A stretch of 64,000 nt of DNA from an uncultured Bacteroidales bacterium (GCA_900316515.1 ONDE01000012.1:1-64000); one strand, 5' to 3'; shown: positions 1 through 10,594, numbered from the stretch's first letter. Numbers and translations: made by a program. Notes: generated by a model not told the origin, from the sequence alone.

Positions 1-30
1 GGGTTTGCTATGCGGAGGCTTGGTGAGCCT

Positions 31-110
31 AAGGAGTCTTGAGGTCTCGTGGTATGCCGTCGGCTTGGCCGACAAGTCTTGAAGTCTCGAAGACTCGACG
101 TCTTGAAGTC
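31..110. repeat. Short direct repeats and small hairpin downstream of the giant adhesin gene
   Basis: The first 141 bases contain no gene. They hold repeated GTCTTGA and GTCTCGA words (for example CTTGAAGTC twice, near 78-86 and 102-110) and a small hairpin GTCGGC-TTG-GCCGAC at 59-73. The segment lies just 3' of the stop codon of the adhesin gene. No T-run follows the hairpin in the direction of that gene, so I do not call it an intrinsic terminator. Confidence 0.5.
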
Positions 111-141
111 CCTTTACTCAAATCCTCCGTAGCGATAAGTG

Positions 142-3100
142 TTACTCAACAATCAGCTTGCGGACAACGGTGGTCTCCTCGCCAGTGATGCGGACGAAGT
201 AGGCACCCTTGGCCAGGTCGCTGAGGTTCATTGTCAAGGTCTGTGCGTTGAGCACTTCGCTCATCACCACACGGCCGTTGACATCGACGATGCTCACGGT
301 AGAGCCTACCATCTGCTCACTGACACTCAGGGTGACCGTCGTGCTGGCGGGGTTCGGGTAGAGGCTCAGGCTGCCGTCGAACTCGACACCGTTGATGCCC
401 ACACCCGTGGTGCTGAAGTCGGCGCTGGTCCACTGCGAGACGAGGTTCTCGGCGCAGACGTTGGCCACACGCACGGTGTAGTCGCTGTTGGGCTCGAGGT
501 TGGTGAGTTCGAAGGGATTCGACTCGGTGTCGTAGGAGGCGAGTTCACCACCCTGGTCGAAGTTCGGCAGACCGTAGATAACGCGGAAGTTGCTGGCGTT
601 CTCGGGAGCCGTCCAGCCGATGGTGGCCATGGTGGCGCCGATGTTGCTCACGGTGAGGTTGGTCACAGGCTGGCACTGGTCGGTGGTAGCCTGGATGGTG
701 TCGCTCCACGGGCCTTCGATGTTGTGGTTGCTGCCGCACATCGGGCGCACGCTGATGTTGTAGAGGCGCTCGGACACGAGGCCACCCACAGTGGCGGCGG
801 TGGTCGTCGCGGTGACGGTGGTGTCGTCGATGGTGCTGAAGACATTGACCTCCCAAGCAGTCTCCTCACCATTGGCGGTCCAGCTGACGCTGACACTGTT
901 GAAGGTGGTGCCCACGAGCGTGAGGTCGCTGACGGCCACGCAGGGCAGCGAGTCGGTGACGAAGAAGCCTTCGTTGTAGAGGCTGAAGTTGGTGCTGTCG
1001 CACTGCTGTCGCACTCGGTAGAAGTACTGCGTGGCTGGCGTAAGACCAGTGATATTGAACATGCCATCGGTCGATGTCATAGTGGTACCGTAGACAGCCG
1101 GGTCGGTACCATAATCAAGCTCGAAGAGGCTGCCATTGCCGGCGGCAGTGAGGGTAACGCTCTCGTAGTCGAGGTTCGAAAGGGTGACGCTAGGTGTCGG
1201 GCAAAGGACACCAGCCCAGACCTCAATATCGTCGATACCCACCGAGTAGAAGCTGGCGTTATGAGTCCATCGCAGGGCGATGCGAGTTGCGTTGGCCGGT
1301 GCACCGCTAAGCATTGTGCTGTCGATATGAGTCATAGTGGTGCAGGCGGGCAGTGCCACAAGTGCATGGAATGTTTCTGCCAGGTCGGGGCCTGTCACAT
1401 AACCAATCTCCAGAGTACCATAGTTGATGCTCTCGTGACGATACCAGAATCGGATGCCGCAAGCGGAGACAGGAACGTCGAACGGAGGCAAAGCCACAAT
1501 CTTGGTGCTGCCATAGGTTTCAGAGCCGGAGGTCATCGTAAGGGCATTTCCGCTCACATTATAGAAATAGGAGCCGGAACCTACGACATGCGGCATATAG
1601 GCGGAGTTGGTACCATTGCTGTAAGCGCGCCAGCAGTCGGGCAGTATGCCATCGGCGTTGTAGGCGGAGCCAGCTACCGAGTCGAAGGTCTCGAGATAAG
1701 GCAGGGGATGGATTGTGCACTCGGTGGCGAAGCGGTAGCCGTTGCTCCAGACGCTGACATTGGTGTCGGTGGCGGTCACCGAGCAGACATGCGTCACCCA
1801 GTAGACATACTCGGTGTCGCTGATAAGACCAGACAACAGGAGGCTGTTGCCGCTGACGGTGTCGAAGACATTGGTAGCGGCAGATGCGCCATAGATGCGA
1901 TGGGCGACAACATATGTGTCGGTAGCCGGACCAGCCCACGAGAGAAATGCCGAGTGGTCGGTGATGTTGCTGACGGTAAGGTCATACGGACGTGCACAAG
2001 GCTGCTCGCCGATGGCGATATTGTCGATGGCATCGGGGCTATCAATGTACGGGTGAGTCGAAGCGGTAGCCTGGTTGAAGTGGAAGAACACCAAACGCTT
2101 CACACCCTGCATGCCGTCGAGGTAGTAGTTCTCGCCGCTCCACACAGTGTCCATACGTGCATTGACGGTAGTAATGCTACCCCACGGCGAAGTAAGACCG
2201 GTGCTGGAAACCTCGGGGACAATGGCCGGGTCTACCACCATGATGGTGACACCGTCATAGTTGCCGTCGGTGCTGCCACCCATAAGGAAGTCGTAGGTAA
2301 GCTCCACACTGACGGGAGTGGCACCAAAGTCAAAGTCGCGATAAACGGCGGCATTGGTAATGGAAGCCATATCCCATGAGCGGGTGGTTCCGTTGGTGTT
2401 GCTGAGGTACATGGAGTAGCCGGGGTTGCCAGCGGCGTTGCCGCGGCTCCATGTCACGGTGTTGTTGCTCAACGTCTGCCAGTTGGCCCACTCAGTGCCA
2501 GTCTCGAAGTCATAGCTGTAGGGTATTGTGGCAGGCACCTGCGATGTGGAGAAATAGTAGGTCTCGTGGCTCCAGTCTGACTGCACATTGTCCGAGCAGA
2601 TGGGGGCTACGGTATAGTAGTAGATGGTGTTGGCGGTGAGGCCGGTCAGCGTGTAGGGGTTGGTGTTGACGGTGACGGTTGTCGTCGCCGTGTCACCATA
2701 CTGGCCGTACTTCACAACCCACTGAGTGCTACCGATGGTGTCGGTCCACTCGAGGGTGGCGCCGGTGGCGGTGCCATCGTAGGCCGTCAGGTCATAGGCG
2801 CGCGGGCAGTGAGCCATAACACCAATATTGATATCGTCAACATAGATGTAGTAAGTCGCCGTACCTTCCATAACACCGCGCAGGGCCACATAGGCACCGG
2901 TGCCGGTATAGTTACTGAACTCGACGGTGTACTCTGTGCTGGTGGTGGTTAGGGCTATGGTGTCGACAGTCTGGAAGGTGGTCATATCGGTCGGATCGGT
3001 CATTACACCTACGATGTAATGCTTGCCGGTGGTCGAAGCCTTGGCCCAGAAACTCACCTCGACAGTGTTCATCGGGTAGTTGGTAACGTCAATCTCCGGG

Positions 3101-6100
3101 AAAGCCATAATTTCGTCGGTCGAATAGCCGGAAGAAGTACTGAAGTAGTAGTATAGCACATTGGTGCCAGTGTGTGCGTTGGTCGCCGAGCCGTAAATGT
3201 AAGGATAATAGTTATAGGAGCCCGTGGAGTTGTTGGTGCGGGTCCAGCAGTTTGGCAACGGAGTTGAGGTACCGGTGGCATAGTTGTCGGGGTCGAAGGA
3301 CATCGGCAGTGCCGTCGGACCACAGATGGTGGAGAAGCTCTGGGCGAACGACCAGTTGCTCTGTTCGTTGGCCGAGCAAATGGCGCGGACATAGACGTCG
3401 TAGGTTGTCGAGGGGTTGAGGCCGACCAGGGCCACGCTGTCATCGTACGAGGTCACCATGGTACCCATACCCTGAACGAAACCGGCAGGACCATACTCAA
3501 TCTCGAAGCTGGAAGCATTCTCGCCAGCGATCCAGTGCACATTGGCACTGGTCTGGGTAATGCCGGTGACGGTAATGCTCTGCGGACGCATGCAGTTGGG
3601 GATGGTGTCGACCACGATGTCGTCAACATAGGCATAGCTGTAACTGTAGGTGCTGCCATAGAGCGGTGGCACTTCGTCGTAGATGGCTATGTAGCGTCCG
3701 CTGCCGGTGTAGTTATTGAAGCAATACTCATATCCGTGGATTGACGAGCCCGCAGCGTCATGCAACTCGAGAGTATCCATCGGGAAGAAGGTGTTGATGT
3801 CGTCGGGGTTGGTCATCACACCTATGACAAGACGAGTGGTGTAGAGGTTGCTGACCGTGGCGTAGCGGCGTACATTGAACGAGAGCATCAGACGGTTGGT
3901 GCTGTCCTGGAACATCGGCAGGGCCGCATAGCTGTAGTATGGAGTAGCTGTCGCCGACGAGGGATGGTAGGCGTAGAAATAGAGGCTGCGGCTGCCAGTG
4001 ACAGCATTGGTAGCATAGGGATATGGGTATGCCGTGGTGCTGTTGGTACCCTTGGTCCAACAGTTGCTGATGGGATTAGCGGCACCTGTGCCATAAGCCT
4101 CGAAGTTCTCAGTGTAAGGCAACGCCTGCTCGGCGCAGGAGGTACGGAACACAAGTTCGTTCGACCAGTCGCTATAGCCAACCAAACCACAGTTGGTACG
4201 CACGTAGAAATAATACTGGGTGTTCTGCGTTAGGCCTGTTATAGTGACAGAATTGGTATAGGTAGTTGTGAAAGTTGCACCTGCCACGGTGTCGGGGTTG
4301 ACCGGCGTGGTGGATACATACACCTCGTAGCCGTCAGCCAGGCTATCCCATGCGAAGGAAGCCTCGGTGTCAGTACGGCTGGTCAGATTCACAGTAATCG
4401 GGCGCATGCAGGTGGGAACATATTCCACACGCAGGTCGTCGATATAAACATAGCTGTAGTAGGTGGTACTTGTAGTGTTGGGGTTGTAGAATGCAATGGT
4501 GCGGCTGTTGCCGTGGTAGTTCGACAGGAGCATCTCCACGTAAGTATGGTTGGATACCGCCAAGGTTGCAGTATCTATAGGCACAAACACGCCGTTCTCC
4601 ATGGCACCCACCACAAGGTTGCTGTACGCGGCCGCGGTGATGTAGCCATTGAAGCTAATCATCAGGCTGTCGAGCGAAGCACTCATCTCGGGTAGCATGA
4701 AGTAGCCCTGTCCGTAGAGGCGCAAGCAGTAGTTGCCACTGTTGGAGTAGCTAGTGCTGTAATACACGCCGGGATAGTACGAGGGTGCCTGATAGGTGCT
4801 GGTACCCGTGAGCTCAAAGTCCCAACAATTTGGCATCACCGTCAGATTGGTAGTTGCCGTGCCCGTGGTGAGAGCATCAAAGTTCTCGGTATAGGGCAGG
4901 GCCACTGGCACACAGGGCGTGAATGCACTAACATAACTGTAGTAGTCGTAGCCATCGCTGCAGGCGAAGCCCACGCGGAACTCATAGTCGGTGGCGGGAG
5001 TCAAGCCTGTGACAGTGTAGGTGGTGGAACTGGTAGCGCTGGCAACGTTAATCCACGTGGTGGCGCCGCTGACGCGGTAGTCGACATCCCATGCCGTCTC
5101 GTCGTAGCCGGCGGACCATGTAAGGGTGACACTGGCAGAATCCACATCGGAGATTGCCACACTCGGTGCGGCACACGAGGCCAAAACCAAGCAGTCGGCG
5201 CTGTAGAACTTCACCGACGCGCGGTTTGTCGAAGTGCTACCGCTTGAACCCGAAGTGTAAGTGTCAACCGTATAGGGGCTGCTGTCCTTGTAGCGGTAGG
5301 CGCTGATGCCGGTATAGCTGGTCGAGGTGCTGTAGCCGCTGAAGCTACTGGTCGACTGGGAAGTGCCCGAAGGCTGGTTCATAAAGGTGCAGACCACAAT
5401 GTTGCTCACACCGTCCCATTCGAAGAATTCAGCAAACTCGAAGTGGCGCCAGCCGGCGGTGCTATGCGTCGGGTAGGCCGTGGGGCCGTAGACCTGTGTC
5501 ATAGTGGAAGGATCGACCATGTCGGTCGAGGACGAGAAGCTGGTCTTCGTCGAGTTGGCCATAAAGATGGTGAACTCCTTGGCGTAGCTGCTGTTGGCGT
5601 CAAAGCCGAAGTCAGCCGCGACAACGGGGCCAGCGGTGAGTCCTGCGGCGGTGAGTTCCGAGGCCTTGTAGATAGTCTGATAGATGGTGTTGCCGTAAGA
5701 GCTATAGACAAGGACGCCGGAGGAGGCTGTAGTGCCGGTGCCGATGGCTATGGTATCAATACCGGCGGAGTCGATCTGGAGGCAACGAAAATTTTCGGTG
5801 GAAAACAGGACACTGTCCATATGGCCATATCCGTCGCTGCCGCAGTCGGCATAGACATATGCCATATAGCTGGTGCCTGCCGTCAGGCCGCTAAGCGACG
5901 CGCTGTTGTCACTCACGTTGAGGGTGACGGGGCTGGTGCCGCCGACACTGTCGTAGACCACCACATAGCCCGACGGTGCGTCGTAGCCCGACGTGTAATC
6001 CCATGTCAGAACGGCGGCGCCCACCGAGGCCGAAGCCTCCAGGTTAGTCACCGACGGGCAAGCCGGCATCGGCTCGAGGGTCACGTCGTCGAGCATCAGG

Positions 6101-9054
6101 TAGATGGCTGTCGAAGTGCCGGGATGCTGGATGGCACTGAGGGCGATATAGGTGCCAGTGCCCGTATAGCTTGCCAGGGGCACCTCGAAGTGCTCGTAGG
6201 TGAGCCCCTCGGGATGCACCGAGCCTATCGCCGTGAAGGTGGAAACGTTCGTCGGGTCGGTCATCACGCCGACCACAAAGTCGCAGTTGTAACTGGTGCC
6301 GTACTGCCGTGCCCAGAAGCTGACCTGCAAGGTGCCAAGGTCCAGCGTATTGGTATCCACGGGGGGCATAACGCCGTAGCAATAGCCACCGGCGGCAGCG
6401 TAGAAGTAGAGGCCGTGGGTGTTGTTGTGTCCATAAGAAGTGGTGGCATTGATGTAGGGCCTGTCGGCCGTGCTGCCCAGCTTGTACCAGCACTCGGGGA
6501 AGGCGGTAGTGCCGGAGCCGTAGCTCTCGAAGTCCTCGGTGTAGGGCAGGCTGTCGATGCCCACGCACGCTGTGCGGAAGGAGAAGAAGGCCGGGTCTGA
6601 CAGTTCGCTGCCGCAGTCGGCGCTCAAATAAATGTCATATTGGGTACTCGGAGAGAGGTTGGTCAACGTAATGGTTGTGTCGGATGCCGTCTCCATGGTA
6701 CCATTGCCGGGGGTGAAGCCTGCGGGGCCGTACTCAATGTTCCAGCCGCTGGGGCTCGGGGTGCGGGGGTCGGGGGTCCAACTGATGGTGGCCTCGTCAG
6801 ACGAAATGCTCTCAAGCGCCACAGAGGCAGGCCAGTAGCAGGTGGGGATGGCACGCAGCGCTATGTCGTCGACATAGAAATTGTTGTATACCGTTGTGGA
6901 GCCTGATATTGTCGGGGCGGGGGCATAGAAGAGCACATAGCGTCCCGTGTCGGTATAGTCGGCGAAACTAACCTCGACATTTTGAACCGTACCGGTGGCC
7001 AGCGATGTGAGGTCGATGGTGTCGACAGGCACGAAGCCGGCGGTGCTGGTATAGTCGGTGGTGACACCCACAACCAGTCTGCTCTTGTACGAGGAGGTGG
7101 TGGAGCGTTTCATCTTGAAGGTGACCATGAGGTCGCTCATGCTCATCGTCTCGTCGATGGGAGGCAGCACCATCCAGTTGTAGTAGCTGTTAGATGTGGA
7201 GGTCATCGTATAGAAATAGAGGCTGCGCGTGCCGTTGATGGCAGTGGCGGAAGGATAGGGATAGTTGGTAGTGGTGCCGCTACCCGTGATGGCCACCACG
7301 CCTTTGGCCCAGCAGGCGTTGATGGGGTAGGCCGAGCCCGAGCCGTAGCTCTCGAAGTCCTCGATGTAGGGCAGGTCAGCGTCGGTAATGGTGCTGCAAC
7401 CGGAAGTTACGGTGCCATAGAGGCTATTGGAGGTGTCGTCGCCACAAACTGCAGTGACATAGACTCCATAGCTTACACCCATCGACAAACCTGTCAGAGT
7501 GACGGCATTGGCGTTGACTATCATGCTGTCGCCAGTGCCCTGGGTGAAGCCCTGCCGACCATACTCAACGATAAACTCACTGGCATTAGAAGTCCAGCTT
7601 AGGTCAACGCTGTTGGCGGTGGCATTGCTGGCGATGAGACCTGACGGCGTGGGGCATGCGGGAGGATAAGTAACGGTAATGTCGTCGATATAGACATAGC
7701 TGGCTGCGCTCATGTTGGGAGAAAGAAGAGCTATCACGCCGCCATTGCCAGTGTAGCTCGAGAGCGGCACCTCGAAAAACTCCCATGCGCTGACAGCACT
7801 CACCTGCAAAGTAGCTATAGTGTCGAAGGTGGAGATGTCGCCGGGGTTGCTCATCACGCCCACATACACGTGGCCGTAGTTGGCCGAAGTCTTGTAGGCC
7901 CAGAAGGTAAGGTAGAGATTCTCTATATCCTCTTCCATCATAGGCAAAGAGACGCAGCTGTAATATGCACTCGTACTGTAGAAATAGAGCGAATATGTTC
8001 CGCCGTGCTTATATGTGGAGCTAGGATAAGGATAGGCAGTAGTGTAGTTGGTAAGCTTGCGCATGCAGGGGTTGAACGATGCCGAAACGCCGGTGCCGCT
8101 GGCATCCTCGAAGCCATAGGTCCAAGGCAGGCTGTCGGCTTCAACAGCCGAACAAAGGGTGCGGAAATCAGTGCTACGCACTATGCTGGTGTCGGCAATG
8201 CTGCAGACTGCACGCACCGACACAGTATAGTTTGTGTTGGGGATAAGGTTGGTTATAGTGGCAGGGTTGGTAGATACAACGTTGGTGGATACAACACCTG
8301 TGGTATTGGAAACGACCACCTCCCACTCGGTGGCACTGCCCATCTCGGCCCACGACACTAGAACCTCATCAGACGAGGGAGTAACAAACAAGCTGTCGAC
8401 GCGCGGGCATGAGGGAGGATAGCCAACCACAATATCATCGATGCAGCAAGTGTGATACGAAGAATTGGAGTGTTCCCACTTAAAGGCCAGGCGGGTGGCC
8501 GTGGCGGGAATCTGCGAAAGAATAAGTTCTACATCAAGGCCGACACCAGAAGCCTGTGGGCCATTGCCACTGTGATAGGTGGCGGCCGACGAAGGATAGT
8601 TAGCAATCGAAACGAAGGTCGATGTATCGTCAGATGTAACATAGCCGACATGAAGCGTGCCATAGGAGGCAATGTTGCTTTCGGTGCACATCCAGAACGT
8701 AAGTTGCAGCTGGTTAAGCGGCACATTCATTGGCGGCAGAAGAACATACTTGTTCATGCCATATGATGTGGCAGTACCACCAGTCATGGCAAATCCCTTC
8801 TGGCCATGATAGTAGACGTAAGAGCCAGTGCCCGAAACCACACGAGGCATGTAGATGTTGGACGTGCTGGTCGAACTGGAGAATCCGTTCCAGCACGAAG
8901 GCATCTCGAGACCCGTCGAGGCACTATAGGTGGTGCCCGTGAAACTCTCGAAATCTTGCGTGTACGGAACTGTCTGCGTACAATCCTGTGCACGCGATGC
9001 CCACGGCACGATGAGCGCCGCTACGAGCATCAACAATGATAAGTGCTTTTTCAT
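142..9054 (-). CDS. Giant T9SS-exported adhesin with cleaved-adhesin-like and fibronectin III repeats
   Basis: This 2970-residue protein starts with a clear signal peptide (MKKHLSLLMLVAALIVPWAS, then RAQ|D). The body alternates two modules. One is a beta-sandwich of the cleaved-adhesin/MAM-like (choice-of-anchor J) type, opening with LPYTEDFESYG-like motifs and closing with YIDDI; I count about nine. The other is fibronectin type III, opening with C-x-x-P and ending NTxYxVxVRAxC; I count about twelve. A region near residues 1090-1290 resembles neither. The last ~75 residues form a T9SS type A sorting domain (LSLYPNPASTTVTLS ... KGAYFVRI ... VVRKLIVE). The product is expected outside the outer membrane, as an adhesin or binding protein for glycan or protein; its ligand cannot be read. 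Similar modules occur in gingipain adhesin regions. It has its own promoter (9125-9156) and stands alone. Confidence 0.9.
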   Translation of the reverse strand: MKKHLSLLMLVAALIVPWASRAQDCTQTVPYTQDFESFTGTTYSASTGLEMPSCWNGFSSSTSTSNIYMPRVVSGTGSYVYYHGQKGFAMTGGTATSYGMNKYVLLPPMNVPLNQLQLTFWMCTESNIASYGTLHVGYVTSDDTSTFVSIANYPSSAATYHSGNGPQASGVGLDVELILSQIPATATRLAFKWEHSNSSYHTCCIDDIVVGYPPSCPRVDSLFVTPSSDEVLVSWAEMGSATEWEVVVSNTTGVVSTNVVSTNPATITNLIPNTNYTVSVRAVCSIADTSIVRSTDFRTLCSAVEADSLPWTYGFEDASGTGVSASFNPCMRKLTNYTTAYPYPSSTYKHGGTYSLYFYSTSAYYSCVSLPMMEEDIENLYLTFWAYKTSANYGHVYVGVMSNPGDISTFDTIATLQVSAVSAWEFFEVPLSSYTGNGGVIALLSPNMSAASYVYIDDITVTYPPACPTPSGLIASNATANSVDLSWTSNASEFIVEYGRQGFTQGTGDSMIVNANAVTLTGLSMGVSYGVYVTAVCGDDTSNSLYGTVTSGCSTITDADLPYIEDFESYGSGSAYPINACWAKGVVAITGSGTTTNYPYPSATAINGTRSLYFYTMTSTSNSYYNWMVLPPIDETMSMSDLMVTFKMKRSTTSSYKSRLVVGVTTDYTSTAGFVPVDTIDLTSLATGTVQNVEVSFADYTDTGRYVLFYAPAPTISGSTTVYNNFYVDDIALRAIPTCYWPASVALESISSDEATISWTPDPRTPSPSGWNIEYGPAGFTPGNGTMETASDTTITLTNLSPSTQYDIYLSADCGSELSDPAFFSFRTACVGIDSLPYTEDFESYGSGTTAFPECWYKLGSTADRPYINATTSYGHNNTHGLYFYAAAGGYCYGVMPPVDTNTLDLGTLQVSFWARQYGTSYNCDFVVGVMTDPTNVSTFTAIGSVHPEGLTYEHFEVPLASYTGTGTYIALSAIQHPGTSTAIYLMLDDVTLEPMPACPSVTNLEASASVGAAVLTWDYTSGYDAPSGYVVVYDSVGGTSPVTLNVSDNSASLSGLTAGTSYMAYVYADCGSDGYGHMDSVLFSTENFRCLQIDSAGIDTIAIGTGTTASSGVLVYSSYGNTIYQTIYKASELTAAGLTAGPVVAADFGFDANSSYAKEFTIFMANSTKTSFSSSTDMVDPSTMTQVYGPTAYPTHSTAGWRHFEFAEFFEWDGVSNIVVCTFMNQPSGTSQSTSSFSGYSTSTSYTGISAYRYKDSSPYTVDTYTSGSSGSTSTNRASVKFYSADCLVLASCAAPSVAISDVDSASVTLTWSAGYDETAWDVDYRVSGATTWINVASATSSTTYTVTGLTPATDYEFRVGFACSDGYDYYSYVSAFTPCVPVALPYTENFDALTTGTATTNLTVMPNCWDFELTGTSTYQAPSYYPGVYYSTSYSNSGNYCLRLYGQGYFMLPEMSASLDSLMISFNGYITAAAYSNLVVGAMENGVFVPIDTATLAVSNHTYVEMLLSNYHGNSRTIAFYNPNTTSTTYYSYVYIDDLRVEYVPTCMRPITVNLTSRTDTEASFAWDSLADGYEVYVSTTPVNPDTVAGATFTTTYTNSVTITGLTQNTQYYFYVRTNCGLVGYSDWSNELVFRTSCAEQALPYTENFEAYGTGAANPISNCWTKGTNSTTAYPYPYATNAVTGSRSLYFYAYHPSSATATPYYSYAALPMFQDSTNRLMLSFNVRRYATVSNLYTTRLVIGVMTNPDDINTFFPMDTLELHDAAGSSIHGYEYCFNNYTGSGRYIAIYDEVPPLYGSTYSYSYAYVDDIVVDTIPNCMRPQSITVTGITQTSANVHWIAGENASSFEIEYGPAGFVQGMGTMVTSYDDSVALVGLNPSTTYDVYVRAICSANEQSNWSFAQSFSTICGPTALPMSFDPDNYATGTSTPLPNCWTRTNNSTGSYNYYPYIYGSATNAHTGTNVLYYYFSTSSGYSTDEIMAFPEIDVTNYPMNTVEVSFWAKASTTGKHYIVGVMTDPTDMTTFQTVDTIALTTTSTEYTVEFSNYTGTGAYVALRGVMEGTATYYIYVDDINIGVMAHCPRAYDLTAYDGTATGATLEWTDTIGSTQWVVKYGQYGDTATTTVTVNTNPYTLTGLTANTIYYYTVAPICSDNVQSDWSHETYYFSTSQVPATIPYSYDFETGTEWANWQTLSNNTVTWSRGNAAGNPGYSMYLSNTNGTTRSWDMASITNAAVYRDFDFGATPVSVELTYDFLMGGSTDGNYDGVTIMVVDPAIVPEVSSTGLTSPWGSITTVNARMDTVWSGENYYLDGMQGVKRLVFFHFNQATASTHPYIDSPDAIDNIAIGEQPCARPYDLTVSNITDHSAFLSWAGPATDTYVVAHRIYGASAATNVFDTVSGNSLLLSGLISDTEYVYWVTHVCSVTATDTNVSVWSNGYRFATECTIHPLPYLETFDSVAGSAYNADGILPDCWRAYSNGTNSAYMPHVVGSGSYFYNVSGNALTMTSGSETYGSTKIVALPPFDVPVSACGIRFWYRHESINYGTLEIGYVTGPDLAETFHALVALPACTTMTHIDSTMLSGAPANATRIALRWTHNASFYSVGIDDIEVWAGVLCPTPSVTLSNLDYESVTLTAAGNGSLFELDYGTDPAVYGTTMTSTDGMFNITGLTPATQYFYRVRQQCDSTNFSLYNEGFFVTDSLPCVAVSDLTLVGTTFNSVSVSWTANGEETAWEVNVFSTIDDTTVTATTTAATVGGLVSERLYNISVRPMCGSNHNIEGPWSDTIQATTDQCQPVTNLTVSNIGATMATIGWTAPENASNFRVIYGLPNFDQGGELASYDTESNPFELTNLEPNSDYTVRVANVCAENLVSQWTSADFSTTGVGINGVEFDGSLSLYPNPASTTVTLSVSEQMVGSTVSIVDVNGRVVMSEVLNAQTLTMNLSDLAKGAYFVRITGEETTVVRKLIVE

Positions 9055-9124
9055 AATGATTAGTTTTAGTTAATTAATTGATTTTTATATTCTAATTGTA
9101 TTATGCCTTTTTCTTAGGTTATCA

Positions 9125-9156
9125 CAAAGGTAGAAAAACGTATTTATTAATGCAAA
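9125..9156 (-). promoter_or_regulatory. Bacteroidetes-type promoter of the giant adhesin gene
   Basis: On the minus strand, TTTG (9156-9153) is followed after 20 nt by TACCTTTG (9132-9125), matching the Bacteroidetes TTTG/TAnnTTTG consensus. Transcription should start near 9118, giving a leader of about 60 nt before the ATG at 9054. Confidence 0.75.
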
Positions 9157-9178
9157 TTTTTTTTCTTTTTTAACATAG

Positions 9179-9214
9179 AGGCGCCCCCTGTGCTAACTGG
9201 CACAGGGGGCGCCT
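9179..9214. terminator. Strong GC-rich hairpin between sugar transporter and adhesin gene
   Basis: A perfect 15-bp stem (AGGCGCCCCCTGTGC paired with its complement) has a 6-nt loop. It lies 28 nt past the transporter stop codon and just upstream of the adhesin promoter. It lacks a proper T-run on the transporter side, so it could be a weak terminator or an mRNA 3'-end stabiliser. Confidence 0.5.
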
Positions 9215-9242
9215 TTATAACTATACTTACCTGATATATCGG

Positions 9243-10568
9243 TTACTCTACCGGAATGTCTTTGTTGACATTCTTCGAGCCTACGATGGCGTAGAAGAGG
9301 ATGTAGGCGAGCATGGCAACAACAAGCCAGTAGCTGCCCATATAGCCCACACTGCCGGCGAGCCAGTTCTGCAGCAAGGGCATCACGCCGCCGCCCACGA
9401 CCATCATCATAAAGATGCCGCTGGCCTGCGGGGTGTACTTGCCCAAGCCCTCGACGGCGAGGTTGAAGATGGCGCCCCACATCAACGAGGTGCAGAGGCC
9501 GCAGAGTACCAGGAACAGCGCGCTCAGCGGCACTTGGAACATGGCGAAGCCCTCGGCAACGCTGTAGCCCGGCATGGAGACACGCACAGTGGAGGGCATC
9601 ACTATGGCCACCACGATGAGCACTATGGCCACCAGCGAGACGGTGGAGAGCTGCACGCGGGTGCTGACCTTGCCACTGATGGTGGCGCTGACAGCGCGGC
9701 CTACCATCATAAGCAGCCAGTAGACGGCAGCCACGGCACCGCCGATGGCGGCTCCGCAGAGCGGGTCGTCGGTGAGGTAGAAGTTGAGCTCGGCAGGGAT
9801 GCCCACCTCGGTGCCGACATAGAAGAAGATGGCAACTACACCAAGTACCAGGTGGCGGAAGCTCCAGGCAGAGTATTTGGTTGTTTGATTGCTTGATTGC
9901 TTGATTGTTTGAGTGGACTCAAGCTGTGGTTCGGGAATAGCCACAAAAAGCAGGATGATGAAAGCCAGGGCGAAGACTCCCATGGCGATGAAGAGCAGCG
10001 GAGCCACGTCGCTCATGGCTGTGCGGTCGGTGACGGTGCCGATAAGGGCGCCGACGAGCAGCGGCGTCAGGGTGCCGGTGAGCGAGTTGAGGGTGCCGCC
10101 GGTCTGGATGAGCTGGTTGCCACGGTTGCCACCACCGCCGAGGGTGTTGAGCATGGGGTTGACAACGGTGTTGAGCATGCAGACGCAGAAGCCGCAGATG
10201 AAGGCCCCAAGGAGATAGACAACGAAGTTAAGCATCACGGTGTCCTGGCCCACGCTGAACACTGCGGTGCCGGCACCGACGAGGCTGGAGAGGTACTGCA
10301 CCACCATGCCGGCAAAGCCTACGCCGAGGGCCCAGAGGGCTGTCTTCTTATAACCTATACGGCTCATTATCTTGCCGGCAGGGATACCCATGATGAGATA
10401 TGCCAGGAAGTTCATCATATTGCCGAGCATACCGCCCCATGAGTATTGGTTTTTCCAGATGTTGCCGAAAGGCGCCGCCATATTGGTGACGAACGATATC
10501 ATGGCAAACATGAAGAACATGGTGACTATTGCCACCCAAGGTGTTTTAGTCTTCTGAGTTTGTTCCAT
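9243..10568 (-). CDS. Major facilitator superfamily transporter, FucP/sugar type
   Basis: The 441-residue inner-membrane protein has about twelve hydrophobic segments. The stretch after helix 2 (GIPAGKIMSRIGYKKTALWA) matches the conserved loop 2-3 motif of the MFS, and the N-terminal half resembles the fucose/hexose-proton symporters of Bacteroidetes. Substrate is probably a monosaccharide, but this is inferred from overall resemblance only. The central cytoplasmic loop (residues 219-231, TQTIKQSSNQTTK) is coded by a CAATCAAG repeat that also occurs in rsmE and aroE. The gene is 72 bp downstream of a C10 protease gene on the same strand, and no promoter was seen in between, so it may be read with the two proteases. 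Confidence 0.8.
   Translation of the reverse strand: MEQTQKTKTPWVAIVTMFFMFAMISFVTNMAAPFGNIWKNQYSWGGMLGNMMNFLAYLIMGIPAGKIMSRIGYKKTALWALGVGFAGMVVQYLSSLVGAGTAVFSVGQDTVMLNFVVYLLGAFICGFCVCMLNTVVNPMLNTLGGGGNRGNQLIQTGGTLNSLTGTLTPLLVGALIGTVTDRTAMSDVAPLLFIAMGVFALAFIILLFVAIPEPQLESTQTIKQSSNQTTKYSAWSFRHLVLGVVAIFFYVGTEVGIPAELNFYLTDDPLCGAAIGGAVAAVYWLLMMVGRAVSATISGKVSTRVQLSTVSLVAIVLIVVAIVMPSTVRVSMPGYSVAEGFAMFQVPLSALFLVLCGLCTSLMWGAIFNLAVEGLGKYTPQASGIFMMMVVGGGVMPLLQNWLAGSVGYMGSYWLVVAMLAYILFYAIVGSKNVNKDIPVE
9881..9913 (-). repeat. CAATCAAG octamer repeat inside the sugar transporter gene
   Basis: On the coding strand this reads CTCAAACAATC followed by CAATCAAG-type units, giving the peptide QTIKQSSNQTT in the loop between transmembrane helices 6 and 7. 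The same words in the same frame recur at 32020-32047 and 39231-39263, with a shorter copy at 31764-31780. Confidence 0.85.
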
Positions 10569-10594
10569 ATTGTTTTGTGTTTGTTGTTTTTCTT

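Noticed and set aside
139..2379. Long plus-strand open frame opposite the giant adhesin
   Set aside because: Reverse-strand shadow caused by GC-rich codons; no start signal and no coherent domain, while the minus-strand protein is convincing.
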